The notes under the pieces are model-generated. The model had not been told where the DNA came from. It saw only the letters and a program-made list of their open reading frames with translations, and ran no database searches. 64,000 nucleotides of DNA, taken from assembly GCA_947179155.2 (NCBI GenBank), contig OX359266.1, positions 13,530,098 to 13,594,097 on the forward strand. The letters are read 5' to 3'. Positions within the stretch are counted from its first letter, which is position 1; each line of letters starts with the position of its first letter. The translations under genes and the position numbers were made by a program. Below, in pieces: positions 10,548 to 23,164 of this stretch. This stretch comes from Hedera helix. Lineage: Eukaryota > Streptophyta > Magnoliopsida > Apiales > Araliaceae.

Positions 10548-11638
10548 TGTTTGCCTAATTTTAATTAAGAATTTACATGCAAGTATAAGTGACTAACAAG
10601 TAATAAAGTGATTAAGTCGAGTATCGAACTCACAGGGAATTAAAAATAATTAATATCAAATACTAATTTTATATTAAATTAATTTTATTTAAATAAACAC
10701 AATTAAATTATAATTTTTTTTAATTAAAATTAACAACTAAATTAATTTAATGACAATGATTAAATGAGATTAAAAATACTAAAGATTATAATTTTCTTCA
10801 ATACTTTATTTAAATATCTTAACCTTCTTTTTAATTAATTAATTATATAAAATTGTTAACTGAGAATGCCTAACTATTTATTAAACTTGTTTAAAAATTA
10901 ATAAAAAGATTTACTCCAATTAAATTATTTTATTACTACGCAACCTAACTTGAAACAGACCCATTAAGAACAAACTCTCAAATATGCTACATGTGGTTTA
11001 TAGATATATTCATCTTATACACTATTATGCTACTCTTCCTAAAAAGAATCCGTAAATTCACATATTATCATATCCGGATCTAAACCTATAATCCACTTTT
11101 AATTTTATATAGATTATCTTAATAATTACTGTGCAAATAATTATTCATGAACGCAAAAAATATGAGAAATAATTCATATATAATCATTAATAATTAAAAA
11201 GAAAACAAATTAATTTAAACTATACATTGGGTTCATTTGTAATCTTAGTTAAAAATTAGCCCATAATTGAAAAACAAATCAAATTAATAATATAATCCAT
11301 TAAATCCAAATTATAAAAATTAAAGAGAAGAGTTTAGAGAATAAATCTTATATTAAGCGCAATCTTTTTAACTCAGTTTTCAATCCGTGTAATTATTTCA
11401 CGTTAAAATTTCCTTTAGATATGATAAAAATCCTCCTCTTAATTTATTTTCTAACTACTCTTATTTCATTCTACTATAATATTCTGCTATTTTTCTCTAG
11501 TATGCTGAAAATAAAAGTCTCATATAGGAGTATAATAATAATCCTAAGCAAAAGTGGAGTTAAAATCCAATTTGGAATAAAAACAAACTAAATAATCCTA
11601 TTTTTGGTAATTAGTGCACAACCCAAACGCAACCCTAT
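10548..11638 (-). mobile_element. LTR of G, primer-site side
   Basis: The LTR starts TGTTTGCC beside the primer site and shares several blocks with the F LTRs: GTAATAAAGTGA with GTATCGAACTCACAGGGAATT, GAGAATGCC with a CTATT tract, and ATATCCGGATC followed by TATAATC. It is interrupted after CCTAT at 11634-11638 by element D and resumes at 37914. Confidence 0.7.
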
Positions 11639-11960
11639 TGTAATATCCCGAATATTTATTAAGTTGGTAAATGTGAAATTCAAATAATCAATATGATGGT
11701 GGGATATGATAATCCCCATATATAGAATTGAAGGATAGTTATTTGACATGAAAATAAGATTAAGATGTAAAAACCTAGATTTGAAAGAGAAGAATATGAA
11801 GAGAATTGATTAATTTTTTTTATTTGATTTATATGATTTAACATGTGAAAAGAAAGAGAGGCTTCTGTTGAAAAGGCTCTAAGAAGGATATGTAGAGAGG
11901 TTAGTAGATTAATCATGAAAGTAAGGTGTTTCAGTAACTCGATAACAAAATAAATTACAG

Positions 11961-11979
11961 TATATATATATATATATAT
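11961..11979. repeat. (TA)n microsatellite
   Basis: A short TA run in the D1 U3; the corresponding place in D2 (near 18670) has only a few alternations. Confidence 0.85.
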
Positions 11980-12214
11980 TAAATACTAGAGTTGTTGAAA
12001 AGCAGGTGATGAAAATGAGAATCTCTTAATGAAGAGATTTCACCTAGTTGAAAATGTATGGAGTAATATATGAATACATGTATTCCTACATGTATTAATG
12101 TAAGTTAATAAATAAAAATTTTAAGAAATGACAAATGGTCAAATAGTCAAAATGTGACTAAATGAAAGAAAAGAAAGTCAAAAAATTCAAATTTTGAGTA
12201 CGGAAAGAAATTTT

Positions 12215-12625
12215 GAGACGCGGGCCGCACCGTTGAGTCCGGGACGTCAAATTTAGTAAGATGAGACAGTAAGCACAATTTGGTGTCGGGTTGACATTTT
12301 GGGTCAAAGTCAACCGTTTGACTTTTTATGATAAAAAGTCAAACTTTGGACTTTAAGTTGAAATTTGAGAAACGGAAGTCATCGTTGCGATGAGAACGTC
12401 GAATTTAGTAAGTAAAGACTATAAACACGATATGGTTTTGGGGTTGACATTTTGATCAAAGTCAACAGTTGACTTTTTATGATGAAAAGTCAAAATTAGA
12501 GTTCGGAGATGAATTTGACAAAACGGATGTTACCATGACGTCGGGGACATTGAAATTAGTTGGAATTGACTATAATCATGAAAATTTAACTTTTCGATCA
12601 AAAAATCAAAGATCAGGTCAAATAA
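12215..12625 (+). promoter_or_regulatory. Triplicated W-box-rich segment in the D1 U3
   Basis: Three tandem units of about 150 bases each carry GACGTC or AACGTCG-like words, AATTTAGTAAG or AATTAGT, and clusters of TTGAC/GTCAA such as GGTCAAAGTCAAC and GTTGACTTTTTATGATGAAA. TTGACC/T is the core bound by plant WRKY factors. The same array is in D2 at about 18910-19330. It lies more than 1 kb upstream of the TATA box. The short open frame here is an accident of the repeat. Confidence 0.6.
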
Positions 12626-13439
12626 TTAAATGTGAGAATATAACATCTATAATAAAGTGAATTGATGAAACTATTTGGTGGTATAAGATTATGTGAGAAT
12701 CCATAAATAGAATTACAGTGTTACAACAACAGTGATTTCAGAGAAGGAATCCTAAAGTCAAGAAAAGAAATATAAGGATTAAGAAAATCACGTAAAGTGT
12801 TATTAATGAGTGGAATAGAAGCTAAGAAGAATGATTAATTAAAATTAATCATGTAAATTATGATTCAAGTTATGTTAATAAGGTTAGAATGTTGGCCTAA
12901 AATGATAACAATAGAGATTTTAATTAATTAATGAAATTATATGAAAGCTTATCCTATTAATTAACAAAGCTTAAATGGTTGACATTGTGGGACTAGATTA
13001 AGGAATTTGAATTAATTAAGTAATTAACTTAATTAAGTGGATATGGAGGAAAATCCAATAAATGGATTTAATGTTATTCAAAAATAAGAATTTAAGTTAA
13101 TTAATTTAAATTAGCTAGGTTAAGTAAGAAAGAAGGATTATAATTAGTCTAAGTAAAGAAAAGTTAATTGAAGTTTGGGTTATAAAATAAGCATGTTAAT
13201 GGATAAACCTTGTTTAACATTATGAGAGGCCAATTAAAATTTATGAAAATAAAGCCTCAAGGAAATGGAAATAAAATAATTAAATAGTGAAATAGACCAT
13301 ACATTATGAAAAATATTGAACAAGTGTGGAAATATTAATTTCCACAATTTAATGTGGCTATGGCTATTATTTAATCATGTTTGGGTTAATTATAGAAAAT
13401 TATGATGTCCATAGACATATTTATAATTAGATGTCTTCG

Positions 13440-13690
13440 CGAAATGACTATTGTTTTCCTAAAAAAAGATTGCTAATGACTAAAATATCCTTGAGAAAGC
13501 TTCCTAATAATGGTGAATTGACCAAATTGCCCCTCATTAGTAATGGTTAATGACCATTATACCCCCAATTACAAAATGACCATTTTATCCTTAAGAAAAA
13601 TGTGATATGACTACTATGTCCTTGATAGCATATGCAAAGACTATTTTACCCTTATCTAACAATGACTAATGGCCATTTTACCATTGGTCT
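13440..13690 (+). repeat. Iterated ATGCCC-like boxes upstream of the D1 TATA box
   Basis: At least seven variants of TGACCAAATTGCCCCT (TGACTAAAATATCCTT, TGACCATTATACCCCC, TGACCATTTTATCCTT and so on) follow each other at 25-40 base spacing and end directly before the TATA box. The position suggests an upstream promoter array. Confidence 0.7.
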
Positions 13691-13699
13691 TAGTTTCTC

Positions 13700-13707
13700 T
13701 ATAAATA
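13700..13707 (+). promoter_or_regulatory. TATA box of D1
   Basis: TATAAATA in the context CTCTATAAATATGG. The donor-like site follows 180 bases later. The same sequence occurs in D2 at 20862-20869. Confidence 0.75.
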
Positions 13708-13886
13708 TGGAGCCTTAAGATTGTTTGCCAGCATTTTGACAAATTCTACTTTATAAAACATAAGACTGAACTTGAGATCAAATAATGGAAAAATGGAGGA
13801 AACCATGTTGGATTGGAGATTTAGCATGGAGGAGATGAAGATTCCCATATTCTAGTAAACCCTAAGACGGGAAAACTCCTACAAAG

Positions 13887-15453
13887 GTACGATGTTAACA
13901 TCTTAATACTAATTTCATGTGTTTATATGATTATATGTATGGACATGTTGATTGTGCGAGGATTGTTGGCATTATTGAGGATCATAGTGGATCCGGTGGT
14001 ATAAGGATGATGAATATATTGGTGAAATAAGTTATCACACTTTTATTTTGTGTAATGAAACATATAGAGTCAAGATTTAGGCTAAGTTATGGAATGCAGA
14101 CCAAGTGTTTGATAAAATGTCTCAAAGAACTATTTTATTAAATTTTAGATTTCAAGGTACTTACTAAGAGTGATTCACATGTACATGTATAAATGATATT
14201 TTTCAAACTATTTAGAGCTTACAAAACCTAGCATGAATGATTTTATTATGTAAAATCCTATTTTTAAACTTTATTTTTTTCTTCAAAAAGATGATATTAG
14301 ACATGAAATTTGGTCATTTTGGTTATTTTTGAGAACCATAAGTTGAATGAGATGTAATTGAGAGTTTGAAAGTTGTTCCAAGTGATTGGGATGCAAAAAT
14401 AAACCAAAAGAGTTTTTTGGATTTTTGAAGGGAAAATAATTTTTAAGCTTTGTCGTTCAAAGTGATTAAACTAATGAAAGTTCCATTAGTTTTATGATAT
14501 AGATCTATGGTTAAGGTGTATGATTATGTAAAATAGTGTTGTGAAGTCATAAATCATAAAAACCTAGCTAATTGACCAAAGTGGTAACTAGTTAGAATGA
14601 AAAATGCATGAAACTAGTTTTCATCCTGTCATTGTTGGTGATTTTAAGCCCACTTTCGTTTGGAATTTGGATTTGTGATCTAAATAGAAGTTGTATAGGG
14701 GGAAATTCGGATGAGAATGGACTTAAAAACCACCCCAAAATAGTAAGAAATAAAGAAGTTATGACAGTTTTCATAAAAGAGGGTTGAGCAGTCTAAAAAA
14801 TAGAGTTTTTGAAAATTTGGTCTAGTGCAGGTGCACCCAGGGTTAGCGCAGCTGCGCCCTAGCATTCTGTCCAGGAATTTCAGGTTGGGATGGGTTGGGT
14901 CGGGCCGGGTCCGGGTCGATCCAGGTCGGATTTTTCTTTGAAAATTTAAGTAAATTAAGTATAAAATGAATATGTTAGTGTAGTAAACCAATTTATAGAG
15001 TCTATTAGTGCCTAATTGGTAGGTAAATATTTAAATGAAGGTTGTACGAATAATGCAATGATTAGCATAAGATGGATAAGCTTATGAGGCAAGTTTTTCA
15101 AAACTTGTTATTACGTGCATTGTTATGCTACCATGTGATATTAAACTGTTAATATGAAGCTATATTGAGGTTATTTGTGTTATGTGAAATTAATGAGTGC
15201 AATTATTTATGAAGAATATGAAAAACATGAAATATGATTACATGTGAAATATGTACAAACTGTGAAACATGATTTGATATAAGTTATGAACCATGATCTA
15301 AATGTGATGTATAAGAACTGAGAAACACGTATAAAATGTCATACATGGACATATGGCTAAGCATATATGATGCATGAACTATGTGTTATGTGTTAAACTG
15401 TTAAACTTGCTGAGCCGTTGTGCTCACCCTTGCTTTAAAATAAACATTTTCAG
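13887..15453 (+). other. Inferred LTR intron of D1
   Basis: The donor reads CTACAAAG|GTACGATG and the acceptor ACATTTTCAG|AGAAGC. The block TTGCTGAGCCGTTGTGCTCA ends at 15426, 27 bases before the acceptor, with TGAGC and GCTCA arms and a CTCAC branch-site match. The intron contains the small palindrome cassette at 14825-14857. Splicing is inferred. Confidence 0.5.
14821..14862. repeat. Palindrome cassette of D1
   Basis: GTGCAGGTGCAC (14825-14836) and GCGCAGCTGCGC (14846-14857) are two small palindromes around a CANNTG centre, each followed by CC. The outer base pairs differ in a complementary way. D2 carries the pair at about 36775-36810 with decayed arms. Confidence 0.7.
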
Positions 15454-15974
15454 AGAAGCTCGAGACAATATGGAAATGCCGGTAAAGACAAAGAAAAAGT
15501 AACGGATACTGAATTATAGTGTTTGGCGATTAAGTTTTGTAGTAAAACTCTATCGTTAGAAGTAATTGTTAATATACGGTAACCCTTTTATGGTAATTAT
15601 ATCTTGTAATGGAAAAAGTTAGAAAGCTTGTAACATTAATATAACTTTCAACTAAGATAGACGAGTCGTTAATTTTTGACGAACTCAAATAAATGTGAAG
15701 AAATGTTTATAGTCAGGATGACTTAAAGTTAATTAATGAGTGGTATGTACTCATACTTATTGTAATACATTTGGTCATGATTCATATGATCTAAGTTGTA
15801 TAAAATTTCCATAAATAATTTGATTCAGGGAAATAAAGATGTTGTAAAGTGATTAAAAATAATCGAGTTTTATTAATTATGTTCTGAGTAATGTTAAAAA
15901 GATTAAGATTGAGGATGTATCGTGACGCACTGAACCTGAGGTCTAAGGGACCCGAATTTGGGGGTATCACAGGT

Positions 15975-15986
15975 TGATATTAGAGC
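15975..15986 (+). other. Degenerate primer binding site of D
   Basis: TGATATTAGAGC follows the LTR end by three bases and corresponds to TGGTATCAGAGC with two changes. This is the initiator tRNA-Met primer type also seen in M. Confidence 0.75.
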
Positions 15987-16438
15987 TGTTAAGTTATAAA
16001 CCTTAGGTAAGAATACCTTAGGCTATAACCGTAAAAAGGATGAAAGAAATGGTAAGAAATAAACTTGGATATATTTTAATCGATAAAAGATGAATTTAGA
16101 AAATTCGTAATTAAGTAAAGAAATAGCTGAAAGATATGTATAAGATTAAAAATAATATATGAGAACTTCCAAAAGAGGATTTTGAAGAGATATATGAGGA
16201 ACGAATGGAAAAGGGGTCATGAATTACCCAATACAAGTAATAGAAATGAAAGGAAATGGTAAGAGATATCCTAAGATAAGATTTTGAAGAGCAAAAAGGG
16301 TGCTATGAGATCCTAAAGTGATTTACAATAAATGTTTAAAGACGAACTCATAAGGAGTTGTATATGATAAACGTATGATCTAAGAGGATTCATAGTAAAG
16401 AGTAAGTGAAAGAGTGGGTGGTTTTCAATTGAGGATTC

Positions 16439-16690
16439 ATGTTAGTGGCTCAGTTAAATAATTTCTTTTATGGGCAGAGGATTGTGCTTGGTTTGATGAC
16501 CACTTGGCTTCCTATATTGATATAATGGTTGGGTTAAACAATTCCTTGTATAGGCAAGGGATTTGTGCTTTGTGTAACAACTTAGCTTTCTATATTGATT
16601 AGTGGCTGAGTTGACTAATTCCTTGTATGGGAAGGGAATTTATCATTGGTTTGACTATCGCTTAGCTTCCTATATTGATAATCGTTGAAA
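16439..16690 (+). repeat. Three tandem units of about 80 bases in D
   Basis: Each unit has TTAGTGGCT or AATGGTTGG, AATTCCTTGTATGGGNAGGG, TTTGATNAC and CTTAGCTTCCTATATTGAT. The copies are clearly diverged. Confidence 0.8.
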
Positions 16691-16789
16691 CCTTGTGTTG
16701 CGTTATTAGCTATATGTATGATGAGAAGGTGATTCCTTTCTCATATGTATATATCTGATAGATAGATGATATTAAGATTAGGTGTGCGT

Positions 16790-17760
16790 TCTTAAAACTC
16801 ACACTTATGGTAAGTTCGTGACTCATAATCGTATGGTATGTTTTTGAGCCCCTCAACGTATGGATAGTCTTTGATTCGTTTTTAGGCTACATATTGTTAG
16901 GACAAGCTCCTAAACTTATACTTTTATTGCAAGTTCCTGAACTCATATTTCGTGAAAAGTTTGATGAATAGTGTGGGGTAAAGGATAAAAAAGGCCAGAG
17001 ATTCAGATTTAAGAGGATTGAATAGAGTTATTAAGCTGACAAAGGATGATGAGGTAAAATTGGAGGTATTTAAGGTTTCAAATATTCTAAAATTCTAAAA
17101 TTCTCTAGCTATGCTAGACTTTGTAACTCTTAAAATCATGTTCCTTTCAAAAAAATTAATGACTTTTTTTAACATATCATCGATGCACGGTAATTTGGAT
17201 ATGAAATTGACACATCGTTACCTGTGTAGTATGATAATACCAAAAATAATTTTTTAAACTATTTAAAACCGTTTAAAGAAGAGTCTATGCTAATTGATTC
17301 AGCTAGACAAAATTATTTAAAAAAAAATTCAAAATGTAATTATTTAAAATGATTAACGCACCCTTAAAGCGGTGTTGATATAATCAATGACGAAATCCTA
17401 ACACACTGTTGCCACGGTGTAATATCATGAAGTCCGATGAGGGATGGAATGCTAACACACTGTTGCAATGGTGTGGTAGTATGAAGTCATAAAAGTGATT
17501 TTCAGTTATTTAAAGTTTTGAAATTCGTAATTTGTAATGATAGTCTAAGCTATTTGTTTCAGCTAGACATCTTTGGTGAGAAATGTCGGTTCTTGAATTG
17601 AAATGCAGTTAATAACTAATGGTAATGTGGTAAGTTTTTGAACCCACAGTTGTATGGTAAGTTCATGGGTGATTCCAGAACTCATTTTTCTGTGATAAGT
17701 TCTTAAACTCATATTATTGTGGTAATCTCCTAAACTCATGATGCATGATAAGTTTTATTA
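16790..17760 (+). repeat. Short tandem motifs in D (two families)
   Basis: A motif like TGGTAAGTTCCTGAACTCAT recurs at about 35-base spacing in 16790-16960 and 17610-17760. Between them, two 65-base copies centred on CTAACACACTGTTGC and GGTGT-A-TATCATGAAGTC lie at about 17395-17435 and 17450-17490. Confidence 0.7.
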
Positions 17761-18330
17761 ACGATATTACAATTGGTGATGTTTAAGTTGTGGTGAACAA
17801 CCCTAAAAAGGGCGATATATCAGAGTCATAAATAAAGAACCCACAAGGGACCTCCCAATAGTGGTGACATGCTAATATAAGTAATGTATGGGTTGATAAA
17901 TCCAAAGAGTTCAACCCTGAGTAAAGTTGTTGTGCACAATGCAAGAGTACGATAGGCTGATCACCTAAGTACTCCTATATGGCTAGTCACCTATGGACTT
18001 GGTTCACGGTCTTTATGACCCCTCAGCATGACATGAAACATTTTTCGTAGAGGAACCTTCTTATTTCCTAGTTATTCATACGGCTTCACAGTTATTGAAT
18101 GATTGCAAAGACTCTTGAAAGATATTCTAATATTCTGAGAATGAAATGTGTAGAAGGTGTGAAACACCTAGAGAGTATTTATGGAATATAATGACAGCAG
18201 AGCAAATCCTTAGATAAGGAAATGGTAGAATACATATTAGAATAAGAATGTAAAGATTGAGTTCAATGCATAGTTGGTGAATAGAATGAACAGAGCTAAG
18301 TGCGTTACAAATTTCGAGTACAAATTTTTT

Positions 18331-18340
18331 TAAGGAAGGG
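18331..18340 (+). other. Polypurine tract of D
   Basis: TAAGGAAGGG lies four bases before the 3' LTR and is the likely primer for second-strand synthesis. Confidence 0.75.
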
Positions 18341-18344
18341 TGAA

Positions 18345-21300
18345 TGTAATATCCTGAATATTTATGAAGTTAGTAAATGTGAAATTCAAATAATCAATGT
18401 GATGGTGGGATATGATAATCCCCATATATAGAATTGAAGGATAGTTATTTGAGATGAAATAAGATTAAGACGTAAAAACCTAGATTTGGAAGAGAAGAAT
18501 ATGAAGAGAATTGATTAATTTTTTTAAATCCAATTTATATGATTTAACATGTGAACAGAAAGTGAGACTTCTGTTGAAAAGACTTTAAGAAGGATATGCA
18601 AAGAGGTTAGTAGATTAGTCATGAAAGTAGAGTATTTCAGTAACCCGATAGCCGAATAAATTATAGTCTAGATATATTAAAGAATAGAGTTGTTGAAAAA
18701 CGAGTGATGAGAATGAGAATCTCTTAATGAAGAGATTTCACCTAGCTGAATATCTATGGAGTAACACCTGAATACATGTATTCCTACATGTATTGATACA
18801 AGTTAATAAATAAAAATTTTAAGAAATGACAAATGGTCAAAATAGTCAAAGTGTGACTAAATGAAAGAAAAGAAAGTCGAAAAATTCAAATTTTGAGTAC
18901 AGAAAGGAATTTTGAGACGCGGGCCACACTGTTAAGTCCGGGACGTCGAATTTAGTAAGATGAGGCAATAAGCACAATTTGGTGTCGGGCTGACTTTTTG
19001 AGTCAAAGTCAACTATTTGACTTTTTTTGATGAAAAGTCACTTTGGATTTGAAGTTGAATTGGAGAAACGAACGTCACCGTTGCGATGAGAACGTTTAAT
19101 TTAGTAAGTAGAGACTTTAAACACGATATGATTTTGGGGTTGACTTTTTGGTCAAAGTCAACAATTGACTTTTTATGATGAAAAGTCAAAATTAGAGTTC
19201 GAAGATGAATTTGACAAAACAGATGTTTCTATGATGCCGGGACGTTGAAATTAGTAGGAATTAACTATAATCATGAAAATTTAACTTTTCGAGTCAGAAA
19301 GTCAAAGATCAAGTCAAATAATTAGAGGTGAGAATATAACATCTATGATAAAGTGAATTGATGAAACTATTTGGTAGGATAAGATTATGGGAGAATGGGA
19401 AGTAAATAAAATTGCAGTGTTACAGCAACAGTGATTCTGGAGAAGGAATCCTGAAATAAAGAAAAAAAAATCTAAGGATTAAGAAAATCACGTAAAGTGT
19501 TATTAATGAGTGGAATGGAAGCTAAGAAAAATGATTAAGTAACATTAATCATAGAAATTATGATTCAAGTTATGTTAATAAGGTTTGAATGTTGATCTAA
19601 AATGACAACATTAGAGATTTTAATTAATTAAAATAATTATATGAAAGCTTATGTTATTAATTAACAAAGCTTAAATGGTTGGCATTGTGAGATCAGATTA
19701 AGGAATTTGAATTAATTAAGTAATTAATTTAATTAAGAGGATAGGCAGAAAAATCTAATAAATTGATTTAACATTATTCAAAAATAAGAATTTAAGTTAA
19801 GTAATTTAAATTAGCTAGGCTAAGTAAGAAAGAAGGATTATAATTAGTCCAATTAAAGAAAATTTAATTGAAGCTTTGGTTGTAAAATAAGCAATTTAAT
19901 GGGTAAGCCTTGTTTAACATTACGAGAGACTAATAATTTTTTTTAGAAATTAAGTTTGAAGGAAAGGAAATAAAATAATTAAATAGTGGAATAAACCATG
20001 TATTATGAAAAATATTGAGCAAGTGTGAAAATATTAATTTTCACAATTTCATGTGGTTGTGGCAATTATTTAACCATGTTTGGATTAATTAAAGAAAATT
20101 ATGATGTACATAGGCATATGTATAATTAGATGTATTGGAAGTGTAATGTGCACATGCATACATGTATTGATATATTTGTGCTTGTATACAATTTAAAAGA
20201 AAATGACAAATAAGGAAAAGAATGGTGGGGCCAAATTGTTGGAATTTGTGGGAAATGATTACTTTACCCTCTAAGAGATAATTAACGACCAATGTGTCTC
20301 TAGAATGGTGAAATGATTACACTGTCAATACAAAAATTAGTAATTACCAAAATACCCTTGAGGAGGTTGCTAGGAAGTTTTCTAGTAATGAGAAAATGAC
20401 CAAATTACCCTTAGAGAATCTTGTAAATAACTCATAAGTCCCAGGAATGGATTATAACCAATGGGTAATCCAAGATTGGATAATGACTCATGTGTAAATG
20501 AAGAATGGATAATAGCCAATATATAATCCAAAGGTGGATAATAACTAATGCATAATAACCAATGAATAATGGTTAATAACCAATAGATAACTAAGTTTCA
20601 CGAAATGACTATTTTTTTTCCTAAGAGAAGATTGCTAATGACTAAAATACCATTGAGAAAGCTTTCTAATAATGGTGAATTGACCAAATTGCCCCTCACT
20701 AGTAATGATTAATGGCCATTATACCCCCAATTACAAAATGACCATTTTATCCTTATAAAAAAAGTGATATAACTACTATGTCCATGTGAGCATATACAAA
20801 AACTATTTTACCCTAGTCTAGCAATGGCTAATGGCCATTTTATCCTTGGTCTTAGCTTCTCTATAAATATGGAGCCTTACGCTTGTTTGTTAGAATTTTG
20901 ACAAATTCTACTTCATAAAACATAAGAGTGAACATGAGAGCAAATAATGGAAAATGGAGGAAACCATGTTGGATTGGAGATTTAGCATGAAGGAGATAAA
21001 GATTCCCATATTCTAGTAAGCCATAAGAAGGGAAAACTCCTACAAAGGTACGATGTTAACATCTTAATACTAATTTCATGTGTTTATATGATTATATGTA
21101 TGGACATGTTGGTTGTGGGAGGTTTGTTGGCATTATTGAGGATCATACTGGATCCGATGGTATATGGATGATGAATATGTTGGTGAAATATGTTATCACA
21201 CTTTTAGTTTGTCTAATGAAACACATAGAGTCAAGATTTAGGCTAAGTTATGGAATGCATACCAAGTGCTTGATAAAATGCCTCAAAAAACTATTTAGTT

Positions 21301-21939
21301 AACTTTTAGAATTTAAGGTACTTACTAAGAGTGATTCACATGTACATGTATAAATGATATTTTTAAAACTTTTTAGAGCTTATAAAACCTAGCATGAAGG
21401 ATTTTATTATGTAAAATCCTATTTTTAAACTTTATTTTTTTTCAAAAAGAGGATATTAGACATGAAATTTGGTCATTTTGGTTATTTTTGAGAACCATAA
21501 GTTGAATGAGATGTAATTGAGATTTTGAAAGTTGTTCCGAGTGATTGAAAAATAAACCAAAAGAGTTTTATGGATTTTTGAAGGGAAAACAATTTTTAAG
21601 CTTTGTTGTTCAAAGTGATTAAACAAATGAAAGATCCATAAGTTTTATGTTATAGATCTATGGTTAAGGTGTATGATTATGTAAAATAGTGTTGTGAAGT
21701 CATAAATCATAAAAACCTAGCTAATTGACCAAAGTGGTAACTAGTTAGAATGAAAAATGCATGAAACTAGTTTTCATCCTATCCTTGTTGGTGATTTTAA
21801 GCCCAATTCCGTTTGAAATTTGGATTTGTGATCTAAAGAGAAGTTGTATAGGAAAAGATTCGGATGAGAATGGACTTAAATATCACCCCAAAATAGTAAG
21901 AAATAAACAAGTTATGACAGTTTTCATAAATGAGGGTTG
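18345..21939 (+). mobile_element. 3' LTR of D (D2), first part
   Basis: It aligns with D1 throughout. It carries about 450 bases more than D1 at roughly 20133-20588, made of extra ATGCCC-like boxes and a 28-base repeat containing GGATAATGACCAATG. TATA box at 20862-20869; donor-like CTACAAAG|GTACGATG with the intron starting at 21048. It stops at GGTTG (21935-21939), where E1 is inserted. Confidence 0.85.
20230..20860 (+). repeat. Extended box array in D2
   Basis: The array holds AATTACCAAAATACCCTTG, TGACCAAATTACCCTTAG and further variants, then from 20440 to 20580 a degenerate repeat built on GGATAATNACCAATG. Most of it is absent from D1 although both LTRs should be identical at insertion. 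Confidence 0.7.
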
Positions 21940-23164
21940 TGTGACATCCCAAATTTTGTCAAGAACTCTAAACAAGAATCTTAGTTAATTAAGTAAATGT
22001 TAGAAGTTAAAACCTAGTTTAGAAGGACAAAAAGTATTAATAATTGATTAAATTTAATTTATTATTTAATCAATGTGTTAAGAATAATCTATGTGGTGAT
22101 TTTGGTAAAGAGGGACTCTTGGTATAACTAAGGCTCTATGGAGCTTATAAAGATCAGTCATTGATTTAAAGTGCATTAGTGACGTGACAGATAATGAAAT
22201 TATAATAAATATAAATTTCAGTGGTTTAATGATAATATAACGGATTAAAGGTAAAAGATAGATTGTAATACCTATGATTAGGTAATGAAAAAGAAATTAT
22301 TGTAAGACACTGTGTTGTGTTAGCATTTGGTAGATTGAATATATGAATATGTATATATTAAATCTAATAATGAACGAAAAGTTAAAACTTAGAGAATAAA
22401 GAAAATGAGGAAAGAATATATAAATTAAGCTTTAGTTATGAATATTAAAAACTAACTTAATAAATAGGCTAGGAAAGGTTAGGTTACGGGAATGACAAGG
22501 TAATGTGTGGTAGCATGTGCAGAAAAGAAGGAACCGTTTAACCTAATCGGTATATTAGGGATTAACTAAATAATAAGGATTATGATTTTTGAATATTTGG
22601 AATTTATTAAGGAATTAATATTAATTGATGAAAATGAGGTAAGTATTTATACGGCATATAAATACAGAAGGTAATACTCCCGAATATAAGTAAAAAGGAA
22701 TGTAGATTTCATATATGATGAAAATTATCATATGTGTATTACATAAATGAACGTAAGGAACGTAAAAGTTGTAAAACGTTAATATAAGTGTAAAAGGATA
22801 AAGGAGAACATATTTTTGGTAATCCGATCAGGGTTCACTGCTCGAGGAAGCGATTTGTGGAAAAAGTGAGCATTTTGACTATTTGAGATGTCGGGAAGTG
22901 AAATTTATTAAATGTGGAACCGAGAAGGTTTGTAGAAAAATATAAACGTATTTTTGGTTAGAAAAAGTTATTTAGTCGGTTTGCAATTAAATGACTAATT
23001 AAGCTATAAAATAAGACTACGTGAACGTAGCACAGCGGAAAACGAATGACCTAGTTGGTCGATTGAAAGAAAAATCAATTTAAATGGGTATGAAATGAAT
23101 TAATGAGAAGAAAGTATGAAGGTTTCTTTCAATGAAAAATTGCTTGAAAATGAAAAATCTAGCC

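Larger units (their letters stand above)
7721..11638 (-). mobile_element. Athila/Tat-like gag-pro element G, left part
   Basis: On the minus strand the order is LTR (from 10548 rightwards), primer site, gag, aspartic protease, then a 3' untranslated region with two sequence signatures of Athila/Tat elements: AAGCGCTTATTGGGAGGG at 8131-8148, and a block at 7867-7899 with TTGAGGAC and AAGTTTTGGGG. Reverse transcriptase and integrase are absent between protease and these signatures. The element is cut on the left by K at 7720, so its left LTR is not seen. It resembles non-autonomous gag-carrying elements. Confidence 0.7.
11639..15971 (+). mobile_element. 5' LTR of D (D1)
   Basis: It runs from TGTAATATCCCG to GGGGGTATCACA. 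In order it holds an AT-rich U3, a triplicated W-box-rich segment (12215-12625), an AT-rich stretch, iterated ATGCCC-like boxes (13440-13690), a TATA box at 13700-13707, a leader exon, an inferred intron, and a terminal exon from 15454. By eye it differs from the 3' LTR by about six substitutions in the first 140 bases, so the element is not recent. Confidence 0.85.
15972..18344 (+). mobile_element. Non-coding interior of D
   Basis: No gag, protease, polymerase or integrase motif is visible in any frame. The region is instead made of several tandem repeat blocks (16439-16690, 16790-16960, 17380-17490, 17610-17760). A stretch near 17945-18010 reads GGCTGATCACCTAAGTACTC and GGCTAGTCACCTATGGACTT, itself a short direct repeat. 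It ends with the purine tract at 18331-18340. Confidence 0.75.

Noticed and set aside
12469..12660. 63-codon frame in D1
   Set aside because: It falls within the W-box repeat of the LTR U3, and the D2 copy does not keep it open.
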